Assembly: GCA_009911305.1 (NCBI GenBank)
Contig: QXXC01000021.1
Coordinates: 1 to 64,000 of the forward strand
Length of the DNA: 64,000 nt
Direction: 5' to 3'
Source: Clostridiaceae bacterium
Lineage (GTDB): Bacteria; Bacillota; Clostridia; Lachnospirales; Lachnospiraceae
Position numbers and translations under genes: made by a program
Shown: one piece after another, positions 18,756 through 27,825 of the stretch
How positions within the stretch are numbered: position 1 is the first letter of the stretch
How the letters are laid out: each line of letters starts with the position of its first letter
Notes under the pieces: model-generated
What the model was told of the DNA's origin: nothing
Database searches by the model: none
Seen by the model: only the letters and a program-made list of their open reading frames with translations

Positions 18756-20330
18756 TTATGAATCCTCTGCCGGTTCGCCCGGCTCTTTGTCCTTTATCAT
18801 ATATGACCTGGCGTCCTTCAGGAAAGAGGCAATAATCAGAATGATGATAAAGGCAATCGGGAAGGCGGCGATGATGGATACCGTCTGCAGGTTCTCCATG
18901 GAGTTATCGCTGAACACCAGCACAATGGGCAGGAGAATCAGCATAACGGACCAGAACACCTTGATACCCATGTGCGGCTCCTCATCGTTTTTCAGTTCCC
19001 GGTAGGAATAAGAGGACGCGACGAGGGCGATAGCGTCAAAGCTGGTGGCATAAAAGGCGATCATGGTCAGAGCCAGGAGGATCAGGACCATGGGGGCCAG
19101 GGGCAGGGTGCGGATAACAGCGATGATCGTGGCGTACAGGTTGCTGGCAGAGTAGATCCCCATGACGTCAAGCTTTCCGAATACCTGGAGCCCAAGGCTG
19201 TAGTTGCCAAGGATGATAAAGCTGATAAAGGTTCCGCCCAGGCCAAAGATGTAGCCTCCGAGGACGGTCTGCCTGACGGTTCTTCCCCTGGAGATGTTTC
19301 CGATAAAGAAGGGGGAGGCCACGCACCACACCATCCAGTAGGCCCAGTAGAAGATCGTCCAGTTCTGCGGGAAGGATGTCTCCCGTAAGGGATCCGTAAA
19401 GGTGGACAGCCCGATGAAGTTCTGAACCAGGTTTCCGATGGAGGAAAAGCCCGTTTCTATAATATATCTCGTTTCTCCGCCGAACAGCAGCACATAGGCG
19501 AGCAGGGCGAAAAACAGGTACACGCAGGAGGAGGCCAGCTTCATCACGCCGTGCATGCCCCGCACAACGGATACAGTGTACACAATGCAGGTGACGACAA
19601 GAATGGCAATGGTGATGAAGTGGGAGTTTTCGACACCTGTCAGATCAGCCGCTATCTGGCTCATCAGGGGTGTTGCCAGGCTGAAGGTGGTGGCGGTTCC
19701 GGCTAAAAGCGCCACCACTGCCAGCAGATCAATAATGCGTCCCGGCAGTTTGTCTGTCCATGCGCCCAGGATGGGGCGGCAGGCTTCGGAATACTTCTGT
19801 TTGCGTCCTCCGCGCACGTGGAGCATAAAGCCAAAGGCAACTGCCAGGACCAGATAAAAGCTCCAGGGAATCGGTCCCCAGTGGAAGAGAGGATAGGTTC
19901 CGGACCAGTCCTGGATCGAGCCCATATTCGCCAGATGGGGATCCTGCGCGTAGAGGATCCACTCGCAGAGGGAATAGAAAAGGATATCAGCGGCCAGGCC
20001 GGAGGTAAACATCATGGATCCCCATGCGAAATCGGAGTAAGCCGGCTTTTCCCCGGGCTTTCCCAGACGGATGGAGCCGTACCGCGAGAAGGCAAGGTAG
20101 AGGGAGAAAAGAAAAATACCGAGGCCCGCGGCCAGGTAAAGCGTTCCGAATTCTTCTCCCAGAAAGGTCCGGATACCGGACAGAACCTGCTTTGAGGCGT
20201 CAGGAAGAAAGAGAAAACCAAGACACAGGAAGAAAATAATGGCAAACGGAACGGCGGTGGTAATCCAGTCCAGCCGTTTTTTTAAGGACATGTTCGGAGG
20301 ATCCTGGTGTTTTTGCTGTGTGTGATTCAT
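18756..20330 (-). CDS. BCCT-family transporter
   Basis: 524 aa with twelve predicted membrane helices. It belongs to the betaine/carnitine/choline transporter family: the conserved tryptophan-rich stretch is FHWGPIPWSFY and FYWAYWMVWCVASPFFIGNISRGRTVRQ marks the core helices. The glycine-rich motif of sodium-coupled members (GMGIG type) reads FTSGLAADI here, so sodium coupling is doubtful; exchange or proton coupling is possible. The substrate cannot be read from sequence. No co-transcribed methyltransferase or lyase gene is present. AGGAGTACCT precedes the start. Confidence 0.9.
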   Translation of the reverse strand: MNHTQQKHQDPPNMSLKKRLDWITTAVPFAIIFFLCLGFLFLPDASKQVLSGIRTFLGEEFGTLYLAAGLGIFLFSLYLAFSRYGSIRLGKPGEKPAYSDFAWGSMMFTSGLAADILFYSLCEWILYAQDPHLANMGSIQDWSGTYPLFHWGPIPWSFYLVLAVAFGFMLHVRGGRKQKYSEACRPILGAWTDKLPGRIIDLLAVVALLAGTATTFSLATPLMSQIAADLTGVENSHFITIAILVVTCIVYTVSVVRGMHGVMKLASSCVYLFFALLAYVLLFGGETRYIIETGFSSIGNLVQNFIGLSTFTDPLRETSFPQNWTIFYWAYWMVWCVASPFFIGNISRGRTVRQTVLGGYIFGLGGTFISFIILGNYSLGLQVFGKLDVMGIYSASNLYATIIAVIRTLPLAPMVLILLALTMIAFYATSFDAIALVASSYSYRELKNDEEPHMGIKVFWSVMLILLPIVLVFSDNSMENLQTVSIIAAFPIAFIIILIIASFLKDARSYMIKDKEPGEPAEDS

Positions 20331-20349
20331 AGGTACTCCTTTCTATCGT

Positions 20350-20369
20350 CGATTTTTGTTCAAAAATCG
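20350..20369 (-). promoter_or_regulatory. Palindrome in the leader of the BCCT gene
   Basis: CGATTTTTG-TT-CAAAAATCG, a perfect 9-bp inverted repeat between the promoter and the start codon of the BCCT gene. It could be an operator or a leader hairpin. Confidence 0.5.
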
Positions 20370-20393
20370 ATTAATAAATTAATTATTGAACAT

Positions 20394-20422
20394 ATTATAG
20401 CATTGAATGAAAAAAAATACAA
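20394..20422 (-). promoter_or_regulatory. Promoter of the BCCT gene
   Basis: On the minus strand TTGTAT, 17-bp spacer, TATAAT (+ strand complement 20417-20422 and 20394-20399). Confidence 0.65.
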
Positions 20423-20625
20423 GTGTTATTCAAGAACATGCCTGCGTAAACAGTAACATTTATTTTTTCCGCTGTCACTTAGCCGCAGCGGCGGGTTTTG
20501 TTATTCCCGTGAATAACATGCTTGCGGCGGGCTATAGGGCATGTTATAGTTGAATAAAAGGAAATGCGAGGAACAGATGTTGTCGAATTTTGCGGTAAGT
20601 GCGAATAATGTGCGGCGAAATCGTG

Positions 20626-20655
20626 TTGAAAGAGGCTCTTATTCGAGTCTATAAT
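20626..20655 (+). promoter_or_regulatory. spo0A promoter
   Basis: TTGAAA at 20626-20631, 18-bp spacer, TATAAT at 20650-20655, about 40 bp before ATG. A TTGTCGAA box at 20580-20587 lies upstream, consistent with Spo0A autoregulation as known in other endospore formers. Confidence 0.65.
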
Positions 20656-20694
20656 CATGAGTGCCCTGTTATTCTTGTATAAGGAGGAGAGAAG

Positions 20695-21513
20695 ATGGCT
20701 GAACTGAATATTGCGATTGCGGATGATAACAGGCAGGCTTTGGAAATGCTTGGCGAAATACTGGAAGGTGAGAAAGATTATCGTGTCGTCGGAAAGGCGG
20801 AAAATGGTGATGAAGCATACAAAATGATATTAAGGACAAAGCCGGATGTGGTTCTGATGGATATCGTGATGCCGGGGATGGATGGGATTACGGTGATGGA
20901 AAAGGTCAAAAATAATCCGGAGTTCAAAGAAAATACGGCGTTTATCATGGTAACGGCGGCCAGCAGTGAAAACCTGACACAGGATGCGTTTAAGCTGGGA
21001 GCCAGCTATTATATCATGAAGCCGTTCAGTAAAGACATCATTCTCGATAAATTAAAACGGCTGAATGGATACAGAAACCGCACATCGACGCTGGCGGGGG
21101 GCAGAAAGGTGAAGCCTTTTGTCAGCAAACCGGATTATCTGGAGCAGAATCTGGAGAACGATGTGACGCAGATGCTGCATGAAATCGGGATTCCCGCGCA
21201 TATCAAGGGCTATCAGTATCTGCGGGATGCAATTATTATGTCGGTTAATGATAAAGAGATGCTGGCTTCGGTCACAAAGATTTTATATCCGACAATTGCA
21301 AAAAAGCATCAGACAACGCCGAGCCGTGTCGAGCGGGCCATCCGCCACGCGATTGAGGTGGCGTGGAGCAGGGGGAAGATGGATACGATCAATGATCTGT
21401 TTGGATATACGGTCAGCACCGGGAAAGGGAAGCCGACCAATTCGGAGTTTATCGCTCTGATTGTCGATAAAATCAGGCTGGATTACAGAAGAGTGGGAGG
21501 AAACACGCTGTAA
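20695..21513 (+). CDS. spo0A: Stage 0 sporulation master regulator Spo0A
   Basis: 272 aa. Receiver domain with the DD pair at 10-11, phospho-acceptor D56 in [13 protein letters not shown] and the switch Lys in IMKPF. The C-terminal sporulation-specific DNA-binding domain (about 155-270) contains [19 protein letters not shown], the recognition-helix signature that is nearly invariant in Spo0A. AAGGAGGAGAG precedes ATG 20695. Phosphorylated Spo0A commits the cell to sporulation. The usual neighbour spoIVB is absent. Confidence 0.97.
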   Translation: MAELNIAIADDNRQALEMLGEILEGEKDYRVVGKAENGDEAYKMILRTKPDVVLMDIVMPGMDGITVMEKVKNNPEFKENTAFIMVTAASSENLTQDAFKLGASYYIMKPFSKDIILDKLKRLNGYRNRTSTLAGGRKVKPFVSKPDYLEQNLENDVTQMLHEIGIPAHIKGYQYLRDAIIMSVNDKEMLASVTKILYPTIAKKHQTTPSRVERAIRHAIEVAWSRGKMDTINDLFGYTVSTGKGKPTNSEFIALIVDKIRLDYRRVGGNTL

Positions 21514-21663
21514 CAAAAAAATCAGATACTACTTCCTTATTTCAGAATTATATTGTATAATATAGTTATCTCCGCGTGAAATGAAAGGGGTTCATTTAGC
21601 GGAAGGGACGTGAAATGCAGTAGCGTTGCAGCGTTTTAATACAGGCAGTGGGAGGTAGCAGTA

Positions 21664-23109
21664 ATGAAAAATATCCTTTTTGTTGCATCAGAAGCGGTTC
21701 CTTTTATCAAAACGGGGGGTCTGGCAGATGTTGTGGGTTCTCTGCCCAAGTGTTTTGATAAGCAGTATTTTGATGTCCGTGTCATGATTCCCAAGTATCT
21801 CTGCATTAAAGAGGAATTCCGGAATGAGATGAAGTATATCAGCCATTTCTATGTGGATTATCTGGGACAGAGCCGTTATGTGGGAATTCTGGAATATGTC
21901 TATGATGGGATCACCTTTTATTTTATTGACAATGAGGGGTATTTCTGGGGCTCAAAGCCTTATGGCGACTGGTATTATGATCTGGAGAAGTTTTCTTTCT
22001 TCAGCAAGGCCGCGCTGTGCGCCCTGCCGGTGATAGGCTTTAAGCCGGATATCATCCACTGCCACGACTGGCAGACCGGGCTGATTCCGGTTCATTTGAA
22101 GGATAAATTCCACGGAGGAGATTTCTTCCGTGATATTAAGTCGGTTATGACCATACATAACCTGAAATTCCAGGGCGTATGGGATGTGAAGACGATCAGG
22201 CGCTTTTCCGAGCTTCCGGATTACTATTTCTCGCCGGATAAGCTGGAGGCGTATAAGGACGGCAATCTGCTCAAGGGCGGTCTGGTGTACGCGGACGCGA
22301 TCACCACGGTCAGCAATACGTATGCGGAAGAGATTAAGACGCCGTTCTTTGGCGAGGGCTTAGACGGCCTGATGCGGGCCAGGGCGAACAGCCTGAGAGG
22401 GATTTTAAACGGAATTGATTACGATGAATTCAACCCGGAGACAGATACCCGGATTGTGCAGAATTACAGTGCGAAGAATTTCCGCAAGGAAAAGGTAAAG
22501 AATAAAAAGGAGCTTCAGGCGCAGCTTGGACTTGCGCAGGACGATAAGAAGTTCCTGATCGGTATCGTTTCCCGATTAACGGATCAGAAGGGTTTTGATC
22601 TGATCCAGTGTGTGATGGACGAGATCTGCAGCGATGATGTGCAGCTTGTGGTTCTGGGAACCGGTGACGAGAAGTATGAAAATATGTTCCGCCATTTTGA
22701 CTGGAAGTACAATGACCGCGTGTCGGCAAATATTTATTACTCCGAGGATCTTTCGCACCGCATCTATGCGGGCTGCGACGCGTTCCTGATGCCGTCTCTG
22801 TTTGAGCCCTGCGGCTTAAGCCAGCTTATGGCCCTGCGCTACGGCACGGTGCCCATCGTGCGCGAGACAGGTGGCTTAAAGGATACGGTATGGCCGTACA
22901 ATGAGTATGAGGGAACCGGGACCGGATTTTCATTTGCAAACTATAATGCGCATGAGATGTTAGACTGCATCCGTTATGCAAAATATGTGTTCTACAATAA
23001 AAAGCGCGAGTGGAACAAGATTGTGGATCGCGCGATGGCGGCTGATTTCTCCTGGAATGCGTCGGCGATGAAGTATCAGGAGCTCTATGACTGGCTGATT
23101 GGGTATTAA
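21664..23109 (+). CDS. glgA: Glycogen synthase (ADP-glucose type, GT5)
   Basis: 481 aa, typical length for bacterial GlgA. The N-terminal ADP-glucose-binding KTGGL motif is followed by IHCHDWQTGL and, in the C-terminal Rossmann half, PSLFEPCGLSQL with the catalytic Glu. It extends alpha-1,4-glucan chains for storage polysaccharide. No other glg gene is adjacent, so it is scattered from its pathway. GGGAGGTAG precedes ATG 21664; a TATAAT at 21556-21561 with a poor -35 may be its promoter. Confidence 0.96.
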   Translation: MKNILFVASEAVPFIKTGGLADVVGSLPKCFDKQYFDVRVMIPKYLCIKEEFRNEMKYISHFYVDYLGQSRYVGILEYVYDGITFYFIDNEGYFWGSKPYGDWYYDLEKFSFFSKAALCALPVIGFKPDIIHCHDWQTGLIPVHLKDKFHGGDFFRDIKSVMTIHNLKFQGVWDVKTIRRFSELPDYYFSPDKLEAYKDGNLLKGGLVYADAITTVSNTYAEEIKTPFFGEGLDGLMRARANSLRGILNGIDYDEFNPETDTRIVQNYSAKNFRKEKVKNKKELQAQLGLAQDDKKFLIGIVSRLTDQKGFDLIQCVMDEICSDDVQLVVLGTGDEKYENMFRHFDWKYNDRVSANIYYSEDLSHRIYAGCDAFLMPSLFEPCGLSQLMALRYGTVPIVRETGGLKDTVWPYNEYEGTGTGFSFANYNAHEMLDCIRYAKYVFYNKKREWNKIVDRAMAADFSWNASAMKYQELYDWLIGY

Positions 23110-23123
23110 GGAGGCCGGGTTTC

Positions 23124-23696
23124 ATGGAGCGGATAGGACTGAAACCGGAGGAGCGCAGAGCGGCGAAGCACTGGGCCGGGGATGAGAGATGGACCAGGCG
23201 GGAGGCCTGGAGGGCGGATGAGGAATATATGGCGTGTGTCCGGGACATTATGGAACATCCGGTGTTTCTGTCCATGGACGGGTACTACCAGCATGGCCGG
23301 ACGACCTGCCGGGAACACTGTATCCGTGTTTCCTATTTGAGTTACCGGCTCTGCCGTAAGCATGGCTGGGATTACCGCTCGGTCGCCAGAGCCGCTCTTT
23401 TGCATGACCTGTTTCTGTATGACTGGCATACGCATGCAAGAGAAACCGGAGATCATTTTCATGGATTCACGCATCCCCGGGTTGCGATGGAGAATGCGGA
23501 GCGTTATTTTCAGGCATCGGAGAAGGAACGGAACATGATTCTCTGCCATATGTGGCCTCTGACGCTGATTCCTCCCCGATATAAGGAGGGCTACGCCATT
23601 GTCTGGGCTGACAAATTCTGCAGCCTGGCGGAGGTCGGAGCCGGGGTGAGGGAATGGTTTGTATATAATCTGCGTCCGGCGTTTGCCAGGCGCTGA
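23124..23696 (+). CDS. HD-domain hydrolase
   Basis: 190 aa. HD-superfamily pattern: H in TTCREHCIRVS, then ALLHDLFLYDWH with the metal-binding HD pair, and a later conserved Asp in VWADKFCSL. A probable metal-dependent phosphohydrolase acting on nucleotides or related substrates; the substrate is unknown. It starts 14 bp after glgA, so is likely co-transcribed. Confidence 0.8.
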   Translation: MERIGLKPEERRAAKHWAGDERWTRREAWRADEEYMACVRDIMEHPVFLSMDGYYQHGRTTCREHCIRVSYLSYRLCRKHGWDYRSVARAALLHDLFLYDWHTHARETGDHFHGFTHPRVAMENAERYFQASEKERNMILCHMWPLTLIPPRYKEGYAIVWADKFCSLAEVGAGVREWFVYNLRPAFARR

Positions 23697-23811
23697 CAGC
23701 AAAGCCCGTGTGTTTTCAATATAATTTGGGAACATGCGGGCTGAAATTGTCGAAACGGTTCCGCCTTTTCTGCTGCGGGGCGTATTTTGGTAGAGCACAC
23801 GGGAGATAAAT

Positions 23812-24273
23812 ATGACATTTTTTCAGCAATTGACACGTAATCAGACATTGATGAGCGCCGTGGCGGGATGGGTGGTGGCTCAGGTACTCAAGACATTGCT
23901 TGACATCAGCCTGAACCGTTCCTTTAATCCGGAGCGGCTGGTGGGCTCCGGCGGGATGCCGAGCTCGCATTCGGCCACAGTGTGCGGCCTTGCCACAGCA
24001 GCCGGGCTGCAGTACGGGGTGGGGAGCTTTGAGTTTTCGATCTGTTTTACTCTGGCCGCTGTTGTTATGTATGACGCCATCGGCGTGCGGCAGGAGACAG
24101 GAAAGCAGGCCAAGGTGCTGAACCGGCTTCTCTTTGAGGATCTGCTGAAGCTGGACAGTGTTGTCCTGCAGGAAAAGCTGAAGGAGTATGTGGGGCATAC
24201 GCCGATACAGGTGCTGGCAGGGGCGATTCTGGGGATTTTGATTGCCGTTGCGATGGGGCCGCTTTTCAGGTAG
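23812..24273 (+). CDS. Divergent PAP2 family membrane protein (DUF212, YuiD-like)
   Basis: 153 aa with three to four hydrophobic segments. The motif GSGGMPSSHSATVCGL corresponds to the PSGHS motif of PAP2 phosphatases, and YDAIGVRQETGKQA is the family signature. Possibly a lipid phosphatase; the reaction is unproved for the family. A TTGTCGAA sequence 58 bp upstream resembles a Spo0A box but may be chance. Confidence 0.88.
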   Translation: MTFFQQLTRNQTLMSAVAGWVVAQVLKTLLDISLNRSFNPERLVGSGGMPSSHSATVCGLATAAGLQYGVGSFEFSICFTLAAVVMYDAIGVRQETGKQAKVLNRLLFEDLLKLDSVVLQEKLKEYVGHTPIQVLAGAILGILIAVAMGPLFR

Positions 24274-24583
24274 GTGGGTGAGCCGCCAGAGCCGTTTCTA
24301 TGCGCAGCCCCCCTGCGCCGCGCTCATGTGGCCCCAATCTCCCACAAAGCGGAACGCACATCTGGCAGAACGCATTTTTCTGACGCGCTGTGGAAAATCT
24401 TATGTTAAAATTTCGTTAAAAAAGCTTGATTTCCATAGGATTCTATACTATACTGGATAGCATTACAGTATTGCGCCTGCCTTTTTTCCTGCGGCGGGGC
24501 GGACAGGCGGCTGGAGAACAGCGGCTGCAGTTTTCGGGCCGGCGGCCGTGAGGGCTGTGGCTGGACAGAGAGGGTGAGAAACG
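24274..24583. other. 310-bp intergenic region
   Basis: Without a supported gene. It contains the promoter at 24426-24454; otherwise no repeat or hairpin with a T-run was noticed. Confidence 0.5.
24426..24454 (+). promoter_or_regulatory. Promoter of the CmpB-like gene
   Basis: TTGATT at 24426-24431, 17-bp spacer, TATACT at 24449-24454, about 130 bp before the start codon. Confidence 0.6.
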
Positions 24584-25153
24584 ATGTTTGCAGAAATGGA
24601 TATTTATTTCTGGATCAATTGCTTTTTTGGCTTTAGTCTGATCGGGTATATGTTGGAATGTGTGGTACTGAGCCTGGAAAACAGGAAGTTTATTTATAAC
24701 CGCGGCTTTGGGCATGGTCCGTTTTGCATTATTTACGGGTTCGGAGCGATAGGGGCCGCCCTGCTCCTGAGGCCCGTGGCGAATAATATGGTCAGGCTGT
24801 ATTTTTGCAGTATGCTGATGGCTACCACGATGGAGCTGGTGACAGCGCGGATTATGATCTGGCTGTTTGGGGCTTTCTGGTGGGATTACAGCAAGAAGAG
24901 ATATAATTATAAAGGAATCATCTGCCTGGAGAGCAGCCTTGGGTGGGGACTTCTGGGCATCGTGTTTTTCCGTCTCCTGAATGTATGGGTACAGGGCGCG
25001 GTGAGCAGGATCCCGGCAGGCATAGGAAAGTATGTCGCCCTGTCGCTTTTGATGTTTTATGCGGCTGATTTTCTGTACAGCTTCCGCGTGGAACGGCGTG
25101 AGAAAGAGGGGGCCGGAGGCGAGCAGGTGGTTGGGCGGATGCGGGTTAATTAA
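24584..25153 (+). CDS. CmpB-like integral membrane protein (putative ABC transporter type IV)
   Basis: 189 aa with about five membrane helices. The pattern FGFSLIGYMLECV, YNRGFGHGPFCIIYGFGA and ELVTARIMIWLFGAFWWDYS is that of the CmpB/PF06541 family common in Clostridia. Its proposed transporter role is not demonstrated, and no ATPase gene is adjacent. It ends in a charged cytoplasmic tail. Confidence 0.82.
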   Translation: MFAEMDIYFWINCFFGFSLIGYMLECVVLSLENRKFIYNRGFGHGPFCIIYGFGAIGAALLLRPVANNMVRLYFCSMLMATTMELVTARIMIWLFGAFWWDYSKKRYNYKGIICLESSLGWGLLGIVFFRLLNVWVQGAVSRIPAGIGKYVALSLLMFYAADFLYSFRVERREKEGAGGEQVVGRMRVN

Positions 25154-25196
25154 CATAGGAAAAAGGTACGGATGCAGCCGTTTTACCGGAAGGGAT

Positions 25197-25239
25197 CTGT
25201 CAGAGCAGGGCGCGGGGGCCCCTGTTCTGGCAGTTTTTT
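25197..25239 (+). terminator. Terminator after the CmpB-like gene
   Basis: CTGTCAGAGCAGGG (25197-25210) pairs with CCCTGTTCTGGCAG (two G-U pairs), followed by TTTTTT. Confidence 0.85.
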
Positions 25240-25279
25240 GCTTATTTGGTTAAAGTTTGCAATCCCCGCCCATACGCCC

Positions 25280-25309
25280 TTGTGTACCAACCGACTTTTG
25301 TGGTATAAA
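25280..25309 (+). promoter_or_regulatory. Promoter of the maf operon
   Basis: TTGTGT at 25280-25285, 18-bp spacer, TATAAA at 25304-25309, about 50 bp before maf. Confidence 0.55.
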
Positions 25310-25361
25310 ATAGGGAGACAATGATTTGTTTAAAATATGAATGGAAGAGGAATCATACAGA

Positions 25362-25997
25362 ATGGATACAAAACAAAAAGAAAACGCCATCCGCGTGGTT
25401 CTGGCGTCTGCTTCGCCGAGGCGGCGGGATCTTCTGCGCCAGATTGGTTTCGATCCGGAGATTATTCCCAGTGAGGTCGATGAGAATACTTCGTCGGATC
25501 GCCCGGATGAGATGGTGATGGAGCTGTCGCGGCTGAAGGCGTCGGAGGTGGCGGATCGGCTGTTTGGAGCGCAGGCAGGCTCCGGAAACGGAGAGGGGCC
25601 CGGCAATACGGTTGTGATTGGAGCAGATACCGTGGTCAGCGCGGGCGGGCGGATCCTTGGCAAGCCGCGCGACCGCAGGGAGGCGTTTCGTATGCTGAAG
25701 AGCCTTCAGGGCAACCGTCATGCGGTATATACAGGGGTAACTCTGATATATGGCAAAACGGTCCGGACGTTTGCAGAGGAGACACAGGTCATGGTATATC
25801 CCATGACAGACGGGGAGATAGAAGGCTATATCGGCTGCGGGGAATCCATGGATAAGGCGGGCGCTTACGGGATTCAGGGACGGTTTGCAGCATTTATCCG
25901 GGGAATACAGGGGTCTTATACGAATGTGATGGGGCTGCCGGCCGGAAGGCTTTATCAGGAACTTAGGGCGATGATGCGCGGAGGTCAGGATGATTAA
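25362..25997 (+). CDS. maf: Maf-type nucleoside triphosphate pyrophosphatase
   Basis: 211 aa. The N-terminal VLASASPRRRDLLRQIG is the Maf signature; IGADTVVSAGGRILGKP holds the catalytic Asp. It hydrolyses non-canonical or UTP/dTTP nucleotides to monophosphates and has been linked to septum control. ATG 25362 has AGAGGA upstream; an in-frame ATG at 25341 lacks a ribosome site. It overlaps the next gene by 8 bp. Confidence 0.93.
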   Translation: MDTKQKENAIRVVLASASPRRRDLLRQIGFDPEIIPSEVDENTSSDRPDEMVMELSRLKASEVADRLFGAQAGSGNGEGPGNTVVIGADTVVSAGGRILGKPRDRREAFRMLKSLQGNRHAVYTGVTLIYGKTVRTFAEETQVMVYPMTDGEIEGYIGCGESMDKAGAYGIQGRFAAFIRGIQGSYTNVMGLPAGRLYQELRAMMRGGQDD

Positions 25998-26778
25998 ATT
26001 AGTTGTGACAGATATTGACGGAACGCTGGTGGCGGATGGGGAGAATCAGGTGAATCCGAAGCTGTTTGAGCTGATCGCGGAGCTGAAGGAGAAAAAAGGG
26101 ATTCATTTTGCTGCGGCCAGCGGGAGGCAGGCGGCGAGTATTGAGTATACCTTCCGCCCGATTAAGGAGAAGATTTTTTATGTGGCTGAGAATGGCGCGT
26201 ATATGGGGTGCTATGGCCGGAATCTGTTTCTGTATCCCATTGAGAGGGAGCTGGCGGTGTCGCTGGCAGAGCGTATCCGGCAGGATCCGAATCTGGAGGT
26301 GATGGTTGGCGGGGCAAAGGGGACGTACCTTGAGACAAAGGATCAGGAGTTTATTGACTGGATGGTGAACGGGTATCATTTTCATATCATTCAGACGGAT
26401 GACGTGACGGCGGTTCAGGATGAGATTATCAAGGTATCAGCGTATCGAAAAAGCGATATCCAGGGAGCGGCGAAGGCGCTTTTTGAGGAGTATTCGGATC
26501 GCGTGAAGATGACGATCTCAGGCGATATGTGGCTGGACTGCATGGCGCCCGGGATTAATAAGGGCGAGGCGGTGCGGACGCTGCAGGAGAGCCTGGGGAT
26601 CAGTCCTGAGGAGACGATGGTGTTTGGGGATCAGATGAATGATATTGAGATGCTGGGCCGGGCGTATTACAGCTTTGCGGTGGGAAATGCGAGAGAAGAG
26701 GTAAAGCGGGCGGCACGGTTTGAGGCGGATACGAACCGCAATAACGGCGTGCTTAAGATATTGCAGCTACTTCGGTGA
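25990..26778 (+). CDS. HAD-superfamily Cof-type sugar phosphatase
   Basis: 262 aa. HAD motif I is TDIDGTLV and motif IV is FGDQMNDIEML, with a Cof-type cap between. It probably dephosphorylates sugar phosphates or pyridoxal phosphate-type substrates in the cytoplasm. Translation is coupled to maf through an 8-bp overlap. Confidence 0.9.
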   Translation: MIKLVVTDIDGTLVADGENQVNPKLFELIAELKEKKGIHFAAASGRQAASIEYTFRPIKEKIFYVAENGAYMGCYGRNLFLYPIERELAVSLAERIRQDPNLEVMVGGAKGTYLETKDQEFIDWMVNGYHFHIIQTDDVTAVQDEIIKVSAYRKSDIQGAAKALFEEYSDRVKMTISGDMWLDCMAPGINKGEAVRTLQESLGISPEETMVFGDQMNDIEMLGRAYYSFAVGNAREEVKRAARFEADTNRNNGVLKILQLLR

Positions 26779-26789
26779 GGAGGTGAAGG

Positions 26790-27764
26790 GTGATTATAAG
26801 GAGGAAAGCCGCAGGGAGCGCGGCTGTTTTTCTGACGGCTGCTTTTCTGACGGCGCTTTTGGCCGGCTGTAAGGCAAAGCTTCCTGTTTCGGGGGATGGG
26901 CAGAACGTGGAGGGATATTCGCGGGCGGATATTATGGTGATTGCCACCACGGAACAGAACCGCTACGAGGCGGTATGCACGGATCGGATCTGGCAGGTTT
27001 CTCTGGAGGAGAGAGGGGAAACGTTTGATCGCTATCTGACGGAACAGATCCGCTGCTTTATGGACGAGCTTAAGGTGATGAATCTGTTGGCTGAAAAGAG
27101 GGAGATCGCGCTGACCGCTGAGGAGCGGGCCGCAATGGCCGAGGCCTCGCAGGAGTATTTTGGGCGTTTGACGGATGCGGATATTTCCTATATGGGCGTG
27201 ACCAGAGAGTCGGTTAAGAGCCTGTTTGAGGATTTCCGGCTGGCGGAGAAGCTGGTGGACGATGTGACGGCAGGGCTTGATCTGGAGGTCAGTGACAGTG
27301 AGGCAAAGATGATTTCCATTCAGCAGGTGCAGTGCGCAAGCTTTCAGGAGGCGCAGGCATTCGCAGCCCGGGTTGCGGAAGAAAACGCGGATTTTGAGGC
27401 GTGCGCCCTGGAAGCGGATCTTTCGCTTACGGCGCGCCGGCTTGGACACGGGGAAGAGACGAAAGCGTTCGAGGAGGCGGCTTTTGCGCTGGCGAGCGGC
27501 CAGACGAGCGGGCCGATCGAGTCAGACAGCTCGTTTTATGTGTTAAAATGCCTCAGTGATTACGACGAGGAGGCGACGGACGCCAGGAAGAAAATGATTT
27601 TTGAGGAGAGGAAGCGCAGGGCGTTTCAGGCGATCTATGACAGCTTCCGCGAAACCATTACCCTGTCCTATCCGGAACATGTGTGGGAGGAGCTTTCTCT
27701 GGGAGAGGGAAACTACGGAGCAGGAGCCGATTTTTTTGAGATTTACAGGGAATATGTGAAGTAA
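26790..27764 (+). CDS. SurA/PrsA-like foldase lipoprotein
   Basis: 324 aa starting at GTG 26790 after GAGGAGGTGAAGG. Signal sequence and lipobox LLAGC put it on the outer membrane face. The central and C-terminal parts resemble SurA-type chaperones: an EEAQAFAARVAEENADFEACA segment like a parvulin domain, followed by ASGQTSGPIESDSSFYVLKCL. Catalytic parvulin residues are poorly conserved, so it may be a chaperone only. Confidence 0.72.
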   Translation: MIIRRKAAGSAAVFLTAAFLTALLAGCKAKLPVSGDGQNVEGYSRADIMVIATTEQNRYEAVCTDRIWQVSLEERGETFDRYLTEQIRCFMDELKVMNLLAEKREIALTAEERAAMAEASQEYFGRLTDADISYMGVTRESVKSLFEDFRLAEKLVDDVTAGLDLEVSDSEAKMISIQQVQCASFQEAQAFAARVAEENADFEACALEADLSLTARRLGHGEETKAFEEAAFALASGQTSGPIESDSSFYVLKCLSDYDEEATDARKKMIFEERKRRAFQAIYDSFRETITLSYPEHVWEELSLGEGNYGAGADFFEIYREYVK

Positions 27765-27825
27765 CCGTTCCGGAGAGGCTATGGTTATGTTATAAATGGA
27801 ATGGAAAGAAAAGGAAAGAGATGAT

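Larger units (their letters stand above)
20331..20694. promoter_or_regulatory. Divergent regulatory region between BCCT gene and spo0A
   Basis: 364 bp without a gene. It holds the BCCT promoter and palindrome on the left, a perfect inverted repeat TGTTATTC-CCGT-GAATAACA at 20499-20518, further GTTATTC copies at 20425 and 20668, a candidate Spo0A box at 20580-20587 (TTGTCGAA) and the spo0A promoter. The GTTATTC repeats may be operator half-sites for an unknown regulator. Confidence 0.5.
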
